The position numbers and the translations under genes are program-made. The notes beneath the pieces were generated by a model, which ran no database searches, was not told where the DNA came from, and was given only the letters and a program-made list of their open reading frames with translations. Positions 1-5,504 of a DNA stretch of 13,440 nt are shown one piece after another. Each line of letters starts with the position of its first letter. The first letter of the stretch is position 1. The DNA comes from Actinomycetota bacterium (lineage in GTDB: Bacteria; Actinomycetota; Humimicrobiia; Humimicrobiales; Humimicrobiaceae), in assembly GCA_028718045.1 (NCBI GenBank), contig JAQUMQ010000015.1, positions 1 through 13,440 on the forward strand, given 5' to 3'.

Positions 1-13
1 TTTAATTAAATAA

Positions 14-202
14 AGGATAAAAAATCCTTCAAACCTCCACGTTTTTGTCGGAGATTCGGACATGAAAGACGAAGGTGACAAGTTTGCCGCAGAACTAAAA
101 GAAAAATTCAATCCAAAGGAATTTATAAGAGGCGACATCGGCTGCATTGTCGGTTCACATCTTGGCCCCGGGGGGTTAAACGCTACTTTTTATGAAGACT
201 GA
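14..202 (+). pseudogene. DegV-family fatty-acid-binding protein, C-terminal fragment
   Basis: DegV/FakB proteins bind a fatty acid and, in Firmicutes, present it to the kinase FakA. The visible frame gives about the last 50 residues of such a protein: a strand HVFVGDSD, a helix with KFAAELKEKF, and the family's C-terminal glycine motif GSHLGPGGL, followed by TGA at 200-202. A whole family member has about 280 residues. Here all three forward frames have a stop within the first 20 bases (frame 1 at 7-9, frame 2 at 11-13, frame 3 at 3-5 and 18-20), so the gene cannot simply continue to the left of the window. It is either a remnant cut by a rearrangement or frameshift, or the window starts at an assembly edge. 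An ATG at 62 has GGAG eight bases upstream, but this lies inside conserved DegV coding sequence and is probably coincidence. The TGA overlaps the next gene by 11 bases, which suggests an old operon. Confidence 0.6.
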
Positions 203-806
203 TACGAATTTAAACCTTGAAAAAAAAATAATAAGAAAAAGAATACAAAAAGAAAGAGACGGTCTTTCCGAGGAAGCACGTTCTGCCAAAAGCCAGTCAA
301 TTGCAAAAAATCTCGTTGGTTTGCCTGAATACCTAAATGCAAAAACAATATTCATATTTTATCCATTCAAAAGCGAAGTTGACACAAGAATCATAATCAA
401 CGATGCATTGATAAAAGGCAAAAACGTCGTATTGCCAAAAATTATAAATAACGAAATGAAAACCTTCTATGTTTCGGATTTGGATAAGGACTTAAAAAAG
501 GGTTACTTCGGAATTCTTGAGCCAGAGGAAGCAAAATGCAAACAAGCAAAATTGGAGAATATAGATTTGGTAATAGTTCCGGGTATTTGCTTTGATTTAA
601 ATTTTAACCGCATTGGTTATGGCGGTGGATTTTATGACAAGATACTTCCAAAACTTAAGGAAAATATAAAAAAAATTGCACTTTCATTCGATTTACAGAT
701 AATCAGCAAAGTTCCTTTTTGCTCTCATGATAAAAAGGTCGATGCAATAATTACCGAATCTAAAATATATTGGAATTTTAAAGTCAATGAAAAACGCAAT
801 CGATAA
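192..806 (+). CDS. 5-formyltetrahydrofolate cyclo-ligase (MTHFS)
   Basis: This cytosolic enzyme uses ATP to convert 5-formyltetrahydrofolate to 5,10-methenyltetrahydrofolate, returning the storage form of folate to one-carbon metabolism. The 204-residue length is normal. The N-terminal basic helix (IIRKRIQKERDGL, about 13-25) precedes FYPFKSEVDT (56-65), typical of the substrate region. The nucleotide-binding signature is clear near 129-150: VPGICFD followed by NRIGYGGGFYDK. The ATG at 192 overlaps the end of the DegV frame by 11 bases. A G-rich stretch about 15 bases upstream is too far away for a convincing SD, so translation may be coupled to the upstream frame. The 3' end overlaps the glycosyltransferase gene by 20 bases. 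The family call is firm. The usual symbols (fau, ygfA, mthfs) vary between organisms, so none is assigned. Confidence 0.93.
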   Translation: MKTDTNLNLEKKIIRKRIQKERDGLSEEARSAKSQSIAKNLVGLPEYLNAKTIFIFYPFKSEVDTRIIINDALIKGKNVVLPKIINNEMKTFYVSDLDKDLKKGYFGILEPEEAKCKQAKLENIDLVIVPGICFDLNFNRIGYGGGFYDKILPKLKENIKKIALSFDLQIISKVPFCSHDKKVDAIITESKIYWNFKVNEKRNR

Positions 807-1536
807 AACTGATTTGTCAAAAATAGCTATATTGATACCTTCATATAATGAATGCAGATATATCGAAGGCGTAATCGAAAAATGTTTGAAATACAATCTA
901 GACATAGTAATCGTCAATGACGGTTCTACCGACAATACCCCTGAAATCCTTGAAAAGCTTAGCTTAAGTTATTCCGATAAACTGATAATAATCAATCATG
1001 ATATCAATAAAGGCAAAGGTGAAGCTTTAAAAACGGGATTTAATTATGCGGTATATAAAAACTACTCCGGTATTATTACTATAGATGCAGACGGTCAACA
1101 TGATGTTGGGGAAATAAAAAATTTTTTGGAAGAGATTGAAAAATGCAACCCTGATTTGATAGTGGGAAGCAGGTTTGACAATATCAAAGGAATGCCATTT
1201 ATAAGACGGTTTGTAAATTATCTTACTTCGTGGATAATATCAAGTATTGCAGGGAAAAAAATTGCAGATGTTCAATCTGGTTACAGATTTTTAAGTTTAA
1301 AAGTACTTAAAAACATAAAGCTTGAAACTAAAAACTTTGATACCGAGCCTGAGATTTTGCTTAAAGCAGGATGGATGAATTATTGCATAAAAAATATTCC
1401 GATAAAAACAATATATCATCTCGACGAATTTAAAAGCCACGTAAATCCCGTAAAAGACACAATAAAATTCTTTAAATTGGTTTTTAAAAGCTTTGTTTGG
1501 AAAAAAAAATTTTTTAAAGAATCAAAATCGATTTAA
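787..1536 (+). CDS. Family 2 glycosyltransferase, polyprenyl-phosphate type
   Basis: A 249-residue GT-A fold glycosyltransferase of family GT2, closest in pattern to the dolichyl/polyprenyl-phosphate sugar synthase group (DPM1-like). That group transfers a sugar from a nucleotide sugar to a membrane lipid phosphate on the cytoplasmic side. Visible motifs in order: IAILIPSYNE (13-22), VNDGSTDNT (43-51, nucleotide binding), NKGKGEALKTG (74-84) and the metal-binding DADGQHD (100-106). IVGSRF then leads into the acceptor region with QSGYRF. There is no C-terminal transmembrane pair, so it is probably soluble or peripheral. The sugar and acceptor cannot be read from sequence. It overlaps the 3' end of the cyclo-ligase gene by 20 bases and has no clear SD, which suggests translational coupling. 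It ends 38 bases before the convergent HD-GYP gene. Confidence 0.88.
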   Translation: MKNAIDKTDLSKIAILIPSYNECRYIEGVIEKCLKYNLDIVIVNDGSTDNTPEILEKLSLSYSDKLIIINHDINKGKGEALKTGFNYAVYKNYSGIITIDADGQHDVGEIKNFLEEIEKCNPDLIVGSRFDNIKGMPFIRRFVNYLTSWIISSIAGKKIADVQSGYRFLSLKVLKNIKLETKNFDTEPEILLKAGWMNYCIKNIPIKTIYHLDEFKSHVNPVKDTIKFFKLVFKSFVWKKKFFKESKSI

Positions 1537-1574
1537 AAATGATGAAAGGGATTCTCAAACCATAAAATCATAGG

Positions 1575-2837
1575 TCATTCACGATTTTGTGCAGCATTTA
1601 ATTCTTCGGATAATATCTCGAGCATCTTTGAGCAGACATTGCCGTCAAATTGTTTGTCTATATTGCGCTTAAGCTCATCTATGGCTTCATATATATTCAA
1701 CGCTTTCCTGTAAGGCCTGTCGGTTGTCATTGCATCATATGAATCAGCTACGCTGACTATTTTCGCAAACAGCGGGATTCTTTCGTCTTTTATTCCAAAG
1801 GGATAGCCGCTTCCATCATATCTTTCATGATGGTAAAGAATAGCATCCGCATTATCTTTTAAAAACGTTATTTCCTTGACTATTTCAAAGCCTACGATAG
1901 GATGTTTTTTGATTTCAGACCAATCTTCCCTCGTTAATTTTTCGGTTTTGTTTAAAATGGACAAATCAACCTGGATTTTTCCAATGTCATGAAGATTTGC
2001 AATATTTTTAAGTATTTCGATATCATATTCATTTAATTTTAATTTCCTCGCAATCTTTTCAGAATATTCGGCTACTCTTACTGAATGGCCAGCCGTATAA
2101 ACATCCTTTGCTTCTACTATTTTTACAATGTGCATTATACTATTCAATAACGCCTTTCTTTCATTGGTTCTTAGCATATAAGTGTATTGAGCTATAACCA
2201 GAGGCATTAAAGTGAGAAGCAAGGTAAATGGTCCATAAGCTTTATAAAGAAAAGAAATAGCGATAGCCATTACCACCAAAAAAAAATGAAAGGGCAGCAA
2301 CCAAGCAAAGTTAAAAATCCATACATTAAGAATCTTTATATTTTGGCTGATTGATATTACCAAAGCAGTCAAAAACGTATTTACAAAAAAAAAGATGATG
2401 GCAACCAGGAAAATAATTCCTATATGCTTTGGAGTAAAAGCATTATTCAACTCTCTTGAAAACATTATTTCAAATACCCAACTGGCACAGCAGATGGAAA
2501 CCAAGTACTGAGCGGTGTTGAACAAATGCTTATAATATGGCTCTTTTTTAAAAATATCTCTTAAGCTGATAGACGAAACGAAAGTAACTATTATAGCAGT
2601 CGAAGGTCCGAACAATATTAGCGAAGCAAGAGAAATACCAAAATTGACAGACACAAAGCCTGTTTTTGGAAGCGGTACTGAAAAATTATCGGCTGCAAAT
2701 ATCAAAATGCCAAACAGTACCGCTCCAAGAATGGAAATATTTCTAAATCTGAAAATAAGATAAGACGATAGCGATAAGCCTAACAGAAATATAGTGAACA
2801 TATAAGTAAGCAAAAACCTTTTACTATTATTTTTCAC
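1575..2837 (-). CDS. Membrane-anchored HD-GYP domain protein (probable c-di-GMP phosphodiesterase)
   Basis: HD-GYP domains hydrolyse cyclic di-GMP. With the GTG start at 2837 the protein has about 420 residues. The N-terminal half is very hydrophobic, with six or more probable membrane spans up to about residue 216 and a conserved-looking FSVPLPKTGFVSVNFGISLASL stretch near 53-74 (shown here only to locate the sensor-like membrane domain). The C-terminal catalytic domain carries HDIGK (about 283-287), KHPIVGFEI, HHERYDGSGYP (about 336-346, including the GYP signature) and SYDAMTTDRPYR, so the metal-binding and GYP residues look intact. Start choice: AAAGGA lies 7 bases before GTG 2837, whereas the longer TTG start at 2855 would place that SD inside the gene. 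No diguanylate cyclase is present in the window. The gene lies downstream of the peptide module on the same strand and has its own promoter-like sequence. Confidence 0.9.
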   Translation of the reverse strand: MKNNSKRFLLTYMFTIFLLGLSLSSYLIFRFRNISILGAVLFGILIFAADNFSVPLPKTGFVSVNFGISLASLILFGPSTAIIVTFVSSISLRDIFKKEPYYKHLFNTAQYLVSICCASWVFEIMFSRELNNAFTPKHIGIIFLVAIIFFFVNTFLTALVISISQNIKILNVWIFNFAWLLPFHFFLVVMAIAISFLYKAYGPFTLLLTLMPLVIAQYTYMLRTNERKALLNSIMHIVKIVEAKDVYTAGHSVRVAEYSEKIARKLKLNEYDIEILKNIANLHDIGKIQVDLSILNKTEKLTREDWSEIKKHPIVGFEIVKEITFLKDNADAILYHHERYDGSGYPFGIKDERIPLFAKIVSVADSYDAMTTDRPYRKALNIYEAIDELKRNIDKQFDGNVCSKMLEILSEELNAAQNRE

Positions 2838-2866
2838 CAATATTTCCTTTAACAAAAATAAATGAA

Positions 2867-2875
2867 ATTATAGCA
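2867..2875 (-). promoter_or_regulatory. Extended -10 promoter of the HD-GYP gene
   Basis: On the minus strand the bases TGCTATAAT match the extended -10 consensus TGnTATAAT exactly. No good -35 hexamer lies at 17-18 bases upstream (TTAATT at best), which is tolerable for an extended -10 promoter. Transcription would start near 2860 and give a leader of about 23 bases that contains the AAAGGA ribosome site. Inferred from sequence only. Confidence 0.55.
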
Positions 2876-2890
2876 AATAAACATTAAATA

Positions 2891-2924
2891 ATTAATATAT
2901 TATTTAATAAATTTATATATTAAT
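2891..2924. repeat. AT-only inverted repeat between peptide gene and HD-GYP gene
   Basis: ATTAATATA at 2891-2899 is the reverse complement of TATATTAAT at 2916-2924, with 16 bases between. It contains only A and T, so it would be a poor intrinsic terminator. It could be an AT-rich upstream element of the HD-GYP promoter or chance in AT-rich DNA. Confidence 0.3.
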
Positions 2925-2936
2925 TATTATATTTTT

Positions 2937-2999
2937 CTACCATCTTACCGTCGAGCCTAAACCAACAAGAGAAAATATTAATTTAAAAAATCTAGCCAT
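2937..2999 (-). CDS. 20-residue cationic hydrophobic peptide, copy A
   Basis: Too short for ordinary gene calling. The frame reads MARFFKLIFSLVGLGSTVRW and ends in TAG. It is preceded by AAAGGAGGTG, a near-perfect complement of the 16S rRNA tail, with 8 bases (TATCTGAA) before ATG. The peptide has a net charge of +3 (R3, K6, R19), no acidic residue, a hydrophobic core FFKLIFSLVGLG and a C-terminal Trp. The reading frame is identical to copy B. The first base that differs after the identical block is the third base of the stop codon, TAG here and TAA in copy B, and both remain stops, which supports real coding. There is no leader/core boundary or signal peptide. Candidates are a leaderless antimicrobial or PSM-like peptide, a type I toxin-like membrane peptide, or a short signalling peptide. 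I do not recognise the family. Confidence 0.6.
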   Translation of the reverse strand: MARFFKLIFSLVGLGSTVRW

Positions 3000-3017
3000 T
3001 TCAGATACACCTCCTTT
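2938..3017 (-). repeat. 80-bp exact direct repeat, copy A (ribosome site plus peptide gene)
   Basis: Identical at all 80 positions to 3073-3152, with a period of 135 bases. On the minus strand the unit starts at AAAGGAGGTG and ends at the second base of the peptide stop codon. The flanks on both sides are unrelated between the copies. It is therefore not a generic long duplication but one trimmed to a translation unit. Confidence 0.95.
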
Positions 3018-3071
3018 CTTAAGTTAATGTAAGTAGCCGGTAAAATCTGAATTTGCTCAAGTCATCATTAA

Positions 3072-3134
3072 TTACCATCTTACCGTCGAGCCTAAACCAA
3101 CAAGAGAAAATATTAATTTAAAAAATCTAGCCAT
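3072..3134 (-). CDS. 20-residue cationic hydrophobic peptide, copy B
   Basis: Same protein sequence as copy A, MARFFKLIFSLVGLGSTVRW, ending in TAA. It has the same strong AAAGGAGGTG ribosome site, much stronger than those of most genes in the window. It is the first of the two copies in transcription order. It begins 48 bases after the stop of the 52-residue membrane protein, and copy A begins 72 bases after this copy ends. No promoter is obvious between them, so both are probably made from the ATPase/HTH transcript or from a processed part of it. All synonymous sites match copy A, meaning recent duplication, gene conversion or constraint on the RNA itself. Function unknown. Confidence 0.6.
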   Translation of the reverse strand: MARFFKLIFSLVGLGSTVRW

Positions 3135-3152
3135 TTCAGATACACCTCCTTT
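3073..3152 (-). repeat. 80-bp exact direct repeat, copy B (ribosome site plus peptide gene)
   Basis: Partner of 2938-3017. The 55-base spacer 3018-3072 between the copies shows no further copy, no convincing promoter and no longer open frame. Confidence 0.95.
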
Positions 3153-3160
3153 GAGACATT

Positions 3161-3177
3161 AAAAGTTATTAACTTTT
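3161..3177. repeat. 17-bp AT-rich palindrome before peptide copy B
   Basis: AAAAGTTA at 3161-3168 and TAACTTTT at 3170-3177 are reverse complements around one central base. It sits between the membrane-protein stop and the ribosome site of peptide copy B. It could be a weak attenuating hairpin, an RNA-processing site or an operator. The stem has only one G-C pair per arm, so a strong terminator is unlikely. Confidence 0.35.
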
Positions 3178-3182
3178 TGCTG

Positions 3183-3341
3183 CTAGCTTTTGTCGTACCA
3201 ATACTTTAATTCTTTAAACGCTTCAACGATTTTTTCATTGAAAATTAAAAAAATTATTAAAAGAATAAGGATAATAATCATCACAATTATCAGCTTTTCC
3301 CACCATTTCAATTTATTGTCATTTTTAAAATCGGCATACAT
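3183..3341 (-). CDS. Small single-span membrane protein (52 residues)
   Basis: The ATG at 3341 has AGGA seven bases upstream and is preferred to the longer TTG start at 3389, which has no ribosome site. The N-terminus is hydrophilic (MYADFKNDNKLKWWEK). One uninterrupted hydrophobic span, about residues 17-34, is made mainly of I, L and V. A C-terminal amphipathic-looking, charged tail follows (NEKIVEAFKELKYWYDKS). This gives one transmembrane helix with Trp/Lys at the interface and no signal-peptidase site that I can see. It follows the HTH gene by 55 bases and precedes the peptide genes. Small one-span proteins next to membrane-active peptides can be immunity or antitoxin-like partners, and they can also be membrane anchors for a MinD/TadZ-type ATPase. 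Both roles are guesses from context, and I recognise no family. Confidence 0.68.
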   Translation of the reverse strand: MYADFKNDNKLKWWEKLIIVMIIILILLIIFLIFNEKIVEAFKELKYWYDKS

Positions 3342-3396
3342 ACTATTGTCCTTTTTAAAGCTTTTAAACGCTTCCCGACACCACAACAATCAATAA

Positions 3397-3798
3397 TCAA
3401 ATAAGGTTTTTTGTTCTTGCTTCAATAAACTCTTTTAAGTTATCTGAAGTAATCCTCCATGAACTTCTACCCTCTCTGATTTTAAAACCTTTAAGTTTTC
3501 CGTTTTTCAGCAAGTTCCAGATATTGTCAACCGACAACTGCAGAATTTTTGCAACCTGTTCTGCGGAATAAAGCATAAAGCCGGAGCTTTCTGCTTCTTC
3601 TCCTTTTTGTTTTTCGTCATGTCTTCCCACAAACATATCGAGAAATCTATCAAGGTCCTTTTCCTTTATTCTTACTGCTTTTCCTATGCGAATGGCAACC
3701 AATTGCTTTTGCATTATAAGACTAATGATTTCTGATTCACTTATCCCTGTGAGTTCAGCAACTTCTTTTATTGTGTATAGGATTTGATCATCAATCAT
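3397..3798 (-). CDS. Tandem helix-turn-helix (MerR/excisionase-type) DNA-binding protein
   Basis: A 133-residue protein with two helix-turn-helix domains of the HTH_17/excisionase type. The first, about residues 7-54, reads LYTIKEVAELTGISESEI, with a wing-like VAIRIGKAVRIKEKDLDRFL. The second, about residues 76-129, has LYSAEQVAKILQLSVDNI, and a wing with GRSSWRITSDNLKEFIEA. A charged linker with EKQKGEEAE joins them. Such domains bind DNA in phage excisionases, BldC-like regulators and plasmid or partition proteins. Two in one chain suggest binding to direct repeats or to a bent site. The start ATG overlaps the ATPase stop (ATGA), so the two are translationally coupled and probably made in fixed ratio. 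Probable local regulator or DNA adaptor for the ATPase; the target site is unknown. Confidence 0.82.
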   Translation of the reverse strand: MIDDQILYTIKEVAELTGISESEIISLIMQKQLVAIRIGKAVRIKEKDLDRFLDMFVGRHDEKQKGEEAESSGFMLYSAEQVAKILQLSVDNIWNLLKNGKLKGFKIREGRSSWRITSDNLKEFIEARTKNLI

Positions 3799-4889
3799 GT
3801 TATTAAGAATGTATTAATTAACTTTTGTATTGTCTTACCCATATCGATAATCTCGGTTTTTTTATTGTTAAAACAAATGAATTCCATGTTTTTAGGATTG
3901 ATATATGGAATTTCCAATAAAACAGGATATTCGGAAATATCCTCGAAATATTTTTTTGAGATAGAAACAAAATTATAAGGATTATTTATTATGCTTAATT
4001 TATTCAGTGCTTTAAGAGATGTGTTTATTTTGAATTTGGATAGTTTAAAGGCACATTGATAAATAGGAACGGACACGAAAATCAAAGAATTGGAAAGTTT
4101 AATTATATCTGCAATAAGATCGCTATAGCCATGAGGTAAATCAATTACTGCAAAATTATAACATCCTCTTATCGTATTAAATAATTCTTTTAATAATGCG
4201 CTGTTCATTTTATTATACTGAGCTAAAGATAACGGCGGAAGCAATATGTCGATTTCGAAGTCATCTTTAATAATTATCGATTTTAATAATGATTCTTCAT
4301 TATTGCCTTGGTTCTCAATGTAGTAACCCAAATTGGGAATTTGATTTGATCCAAGATATGAAGCCAAGTCACAAGCTCCTTCGCTAAAGTTTAAATCAAT
4401 TAAAATAACTTTGGCATTGAAAGTCCTTTTTATATAGTAAGCCAGATTAAACGAAATATTTGTTTTCCCTGTCCCGCCTTTTGATGAAAATACGGATATT
4501 ATCTGTTGGTTTATAAGTTTGTAATTACTTAATGAAAATGTGTTTTTATTTTCAATTTCTATTTTTGAAATAATATCTACAATATTTTTTAAGTCATTTT
4601 TATTCTTTAATTCATTTACATATATGAAATTAGGGTTCTTGTTCTTTTGTGTGAAATTTTCGCTATCAATAAATATAATGGAACCTTTATTATTATTTTT
4701 ATATTTATTCAGTATATCGATATCTTTTATAGCTATATTTGAGATAACATATTCTGGCAGATACTCTTCGAGATAGCTCGAGACATATTGTTCAGCTTTT
4801 ACGACAATAATATCCAGGTATTCCGACCTATATTCAGATATATTATCGGTTATTTCTTTATTATTTGATATCAGTAATATTATTTTCAA
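3795..4889 (-). CDS. TadZ/CpaE-like ParA/MinD-family ATPase
   Basis: A 364-residue P-loop ATPase of the ParA/MinD superfamily. The first ~110 residues look like the degenerate receiver-like domain of CpaE/TadZ (strand MKIILLISNN, a second strand IIFIDSE near 71-77) but lack a convincing phosphoacceptor set. The ATPase domain has the deviant Walker A KGGTGKT (137-143, signature Lys present), Walker A' LIDLNFSEGACDLASYLG (163-180) and Walker B AVIDLP (247-252). TadZ/CpaE proteins localise Tad pilus machinery at the pole; MinD relatives act at membranes. No tadA, tadB, tadC or Flp gene is in the window, so the partner is unknown. The only usable start is a TTG at 4889 with a poor ribosome site; an in-frame TAA lies 12 bases upstream. 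It shares an ATGA overlap with the HTH gene downstream. Confidence 0.85.
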   Translation of the reverse strand: MKIILLISNNKEITDNISEYRSEYLDIIVVKAEQYVSSYLEEYLPEYVISNIAIKDIDILNKYKNNNKGSIIFIDSENFTQKNKNPNFIYVNELKNKNDLKNIVDIISKIEIENKNTFSLSNYKLINQQIISVFSSKGGTGKTNISFNLAYYIKRTFNAKVILIDLNFSEGACDLASYLGSNQIPNLGYYIENQGNNEESLLKSIIIKDDFEIDILLPPLSLAQYNKMNSALLKELFNTIRGCYNFAVIDLPHGYSDLIADIIKLSNSLIFVSVPIYQCAFKLSKFKINTSLKALNKLSIINNPYNFVSISKKYFEDISEYPVLLEIPYINPKNMEFICFNNKKTEIIDMGKTIQKLINTFLIT

Positions 4890-5005
4890 CTTAGACCAAT
4901 TATTAATAACTTATTAATTATTTTCTTAAGTTAAAATAGCTGGTTATGTTTATTTTTACGATGTTTTGCTATATTTATTTTTATTAAAGCTTATTTTAGA
5001 TATTT

Positions 5006-5034
5006 ATGATATATTTATAATTTATTTTTGTCAA
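5006..5034 (-). promoter_or_regulatory. Sigma-70-type promoter of the ATPase/HTH/peptide module
   Basis: Minus strand: TTGACA (5034-5029, perfect -35), a 17-base spacer, then TATCAT (5011-5006, one mismatch from TATAAT). Predicted transcript start is near 5000, giving a leader of about 110 bases before the TTG start at 4889. It is the best complete -35/-10 pair I found in the window. Confidence 0.65.
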
Positions 5035-5076
5035 TCTGGCATAAATTATTTTTTTTTACCATATAAGCGGATTAGA

Positions 5077-5104
5077 TGCGTATTTATAGTATTTTATAAA
5101 CGCA
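5077..5104. repeat. Imperfect inverted repeat upstream of the module promoter
   Basis: TGCG-TA-TTTATA on the left pairs with TATAAA-CGCA on the right, giving a ten-pair stem with a two-base bulge. It lies about 40 bases upstream of the -35 at 5034. No T-run follows on either strand, so it is not a typical terminator. It is a candidate binding site for the module's HTH protein, by position only. Confidence 0.35.
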
Positions 5105-5231
5105 CCAACAAATATTTCGTAAATATGAGCTATTATATAACATATCTTCAGTTAATTTAGGTTATTATATTATATATCGACTGTTTTGTTTACTAAATAA
5201 TATAAATAATAAAGCGCTTGAGTTTTATAAT

Positions 5232-5504
5232 TTATGAGGCACCGTTTAAGAGGCAGGTTATAACACTACTTTTGGATTTGTTTTTTATTTTGACTTCTTT
5301 TATATTGGAAAATTTACCGCGTATGATTTCTATATCTTGTTTCGGAACTTTAAGTTTGTTTGATAAAAAATCAATCAGTTCTTTGTTTGCTTTTCCTTTT
5401 TCCGGAGAAGCATTTATCTTGACTTTTATTTTATCATCATAAATACCTGTCACCGAATTCTCAGACGAGTTTGGCCTAACCAAAAATTTAATATTTTCGC
5501 TCAT
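5232..5504 (-). CDS. YggU/DUF167 family protein
   Basis: A small conserved protein of the DUF167 (YggU) family, whose biochemical role is unknown. The family pattern is clear: FLVRPNSSENSVTG near the N-terminus, VKINASPEKGKANKELIDFL (the ApPxxGkAN signature) in the middle, and IEIIRGKFSNIKEVKI towards the end. I place the start at ATG 5504 (90 residues, GGA about 8 bases upstream), not at ATG 5525, which has no ribosome site. It overlaps the 3' end of divIVA by 17 bases and is the last gene of the dcw-linked operon. A gene of this family near sepF/divIVA is a recurrent neighbourhood. Confidence 0.85.
   Translation of the reverse strand: MSENIKFLVRPNSSENSVTGIYDDKIKVKINASPEKGKANKELIDFLSNKLKVPKQDIEIIRGKFSNIKEVKIKNKSKSSVITCLLNGAS

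Larger units (their letters stand above)
4890..5231. other. Very AT-rich gene-free leader and promoter region
   Basis: About 340 bases between the yggU stop and the ATPase start. No open frame here looks coding. It holds the ATPase promoter (5006-5034), an inverted repeat (5077-5104), the short palindrome AAGCGCTT (5212-5219) just after yggU, and two copies of TTATTAAT 11 bases apart (4900-4907 and 4911-4918) near the ATPase start. There is no clear intrinsic terminator for the dcw operon, so read-through into the ATPase module cannot be excluded. Confidence 0.6.

Noticed and set aside
13..29. AAGGAT-A5-ATCCTT hairpin at the left edge as a terminator for an upstream gene.
   Set aside because: Short stem with no T-run after it, running into the DegV coding fragment.
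2911..3029. Open plus-strand frame across repeat copy A, and a similar one across copy B.
   Set aside because: Neither has a start codon or ribosome site. The minus frame of the same DNA has a near-perfect ribosome site, an ATG and conserved stops.
2938..3152. The two 80-base repeats as the start of a CRISPR array, IS ends or attachment sites.
   Set aside because: Only two copies, the units are far too long for CRISPR, they are in direct rather than inverted orientation, and no transposase, integrase or cas gene is near. The peptide frame explains the boundaries better.
3141..3164. Seven-codon frame MSQRRCI ending just before peptide copy B, as a leader peptide.
   Set aside because: It runs through the ribosome site of copy B and has no counterpart before copy A.
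3354..3368. TTTAAAGCTTTTAAA near-palindrome before the membrane protein as an operator.
   Set aside because: Imperfect, overlaps the ribosome-site region, and such A/T symmetry is expected by chance here.
3190..3396. Plus-strand 68-codon hydrophobic frame.
   Set aside because: Antisense shadow of the small membrane protein gene; no ribosome site.
4966..5160. Plus-strand 64-codon frame in the gene-free region.
   Set aside because: Composition is F/I/Y/L from AT-rich DNA, with no ribosome site; it crosses the module promoter and the inverted repeat.
5212..5219. AAGCGCTT after yggU as an intrinsic terminator.
   Set aside because: Eight-base palindrome with no loop, and the bases after it are not a real T-run.
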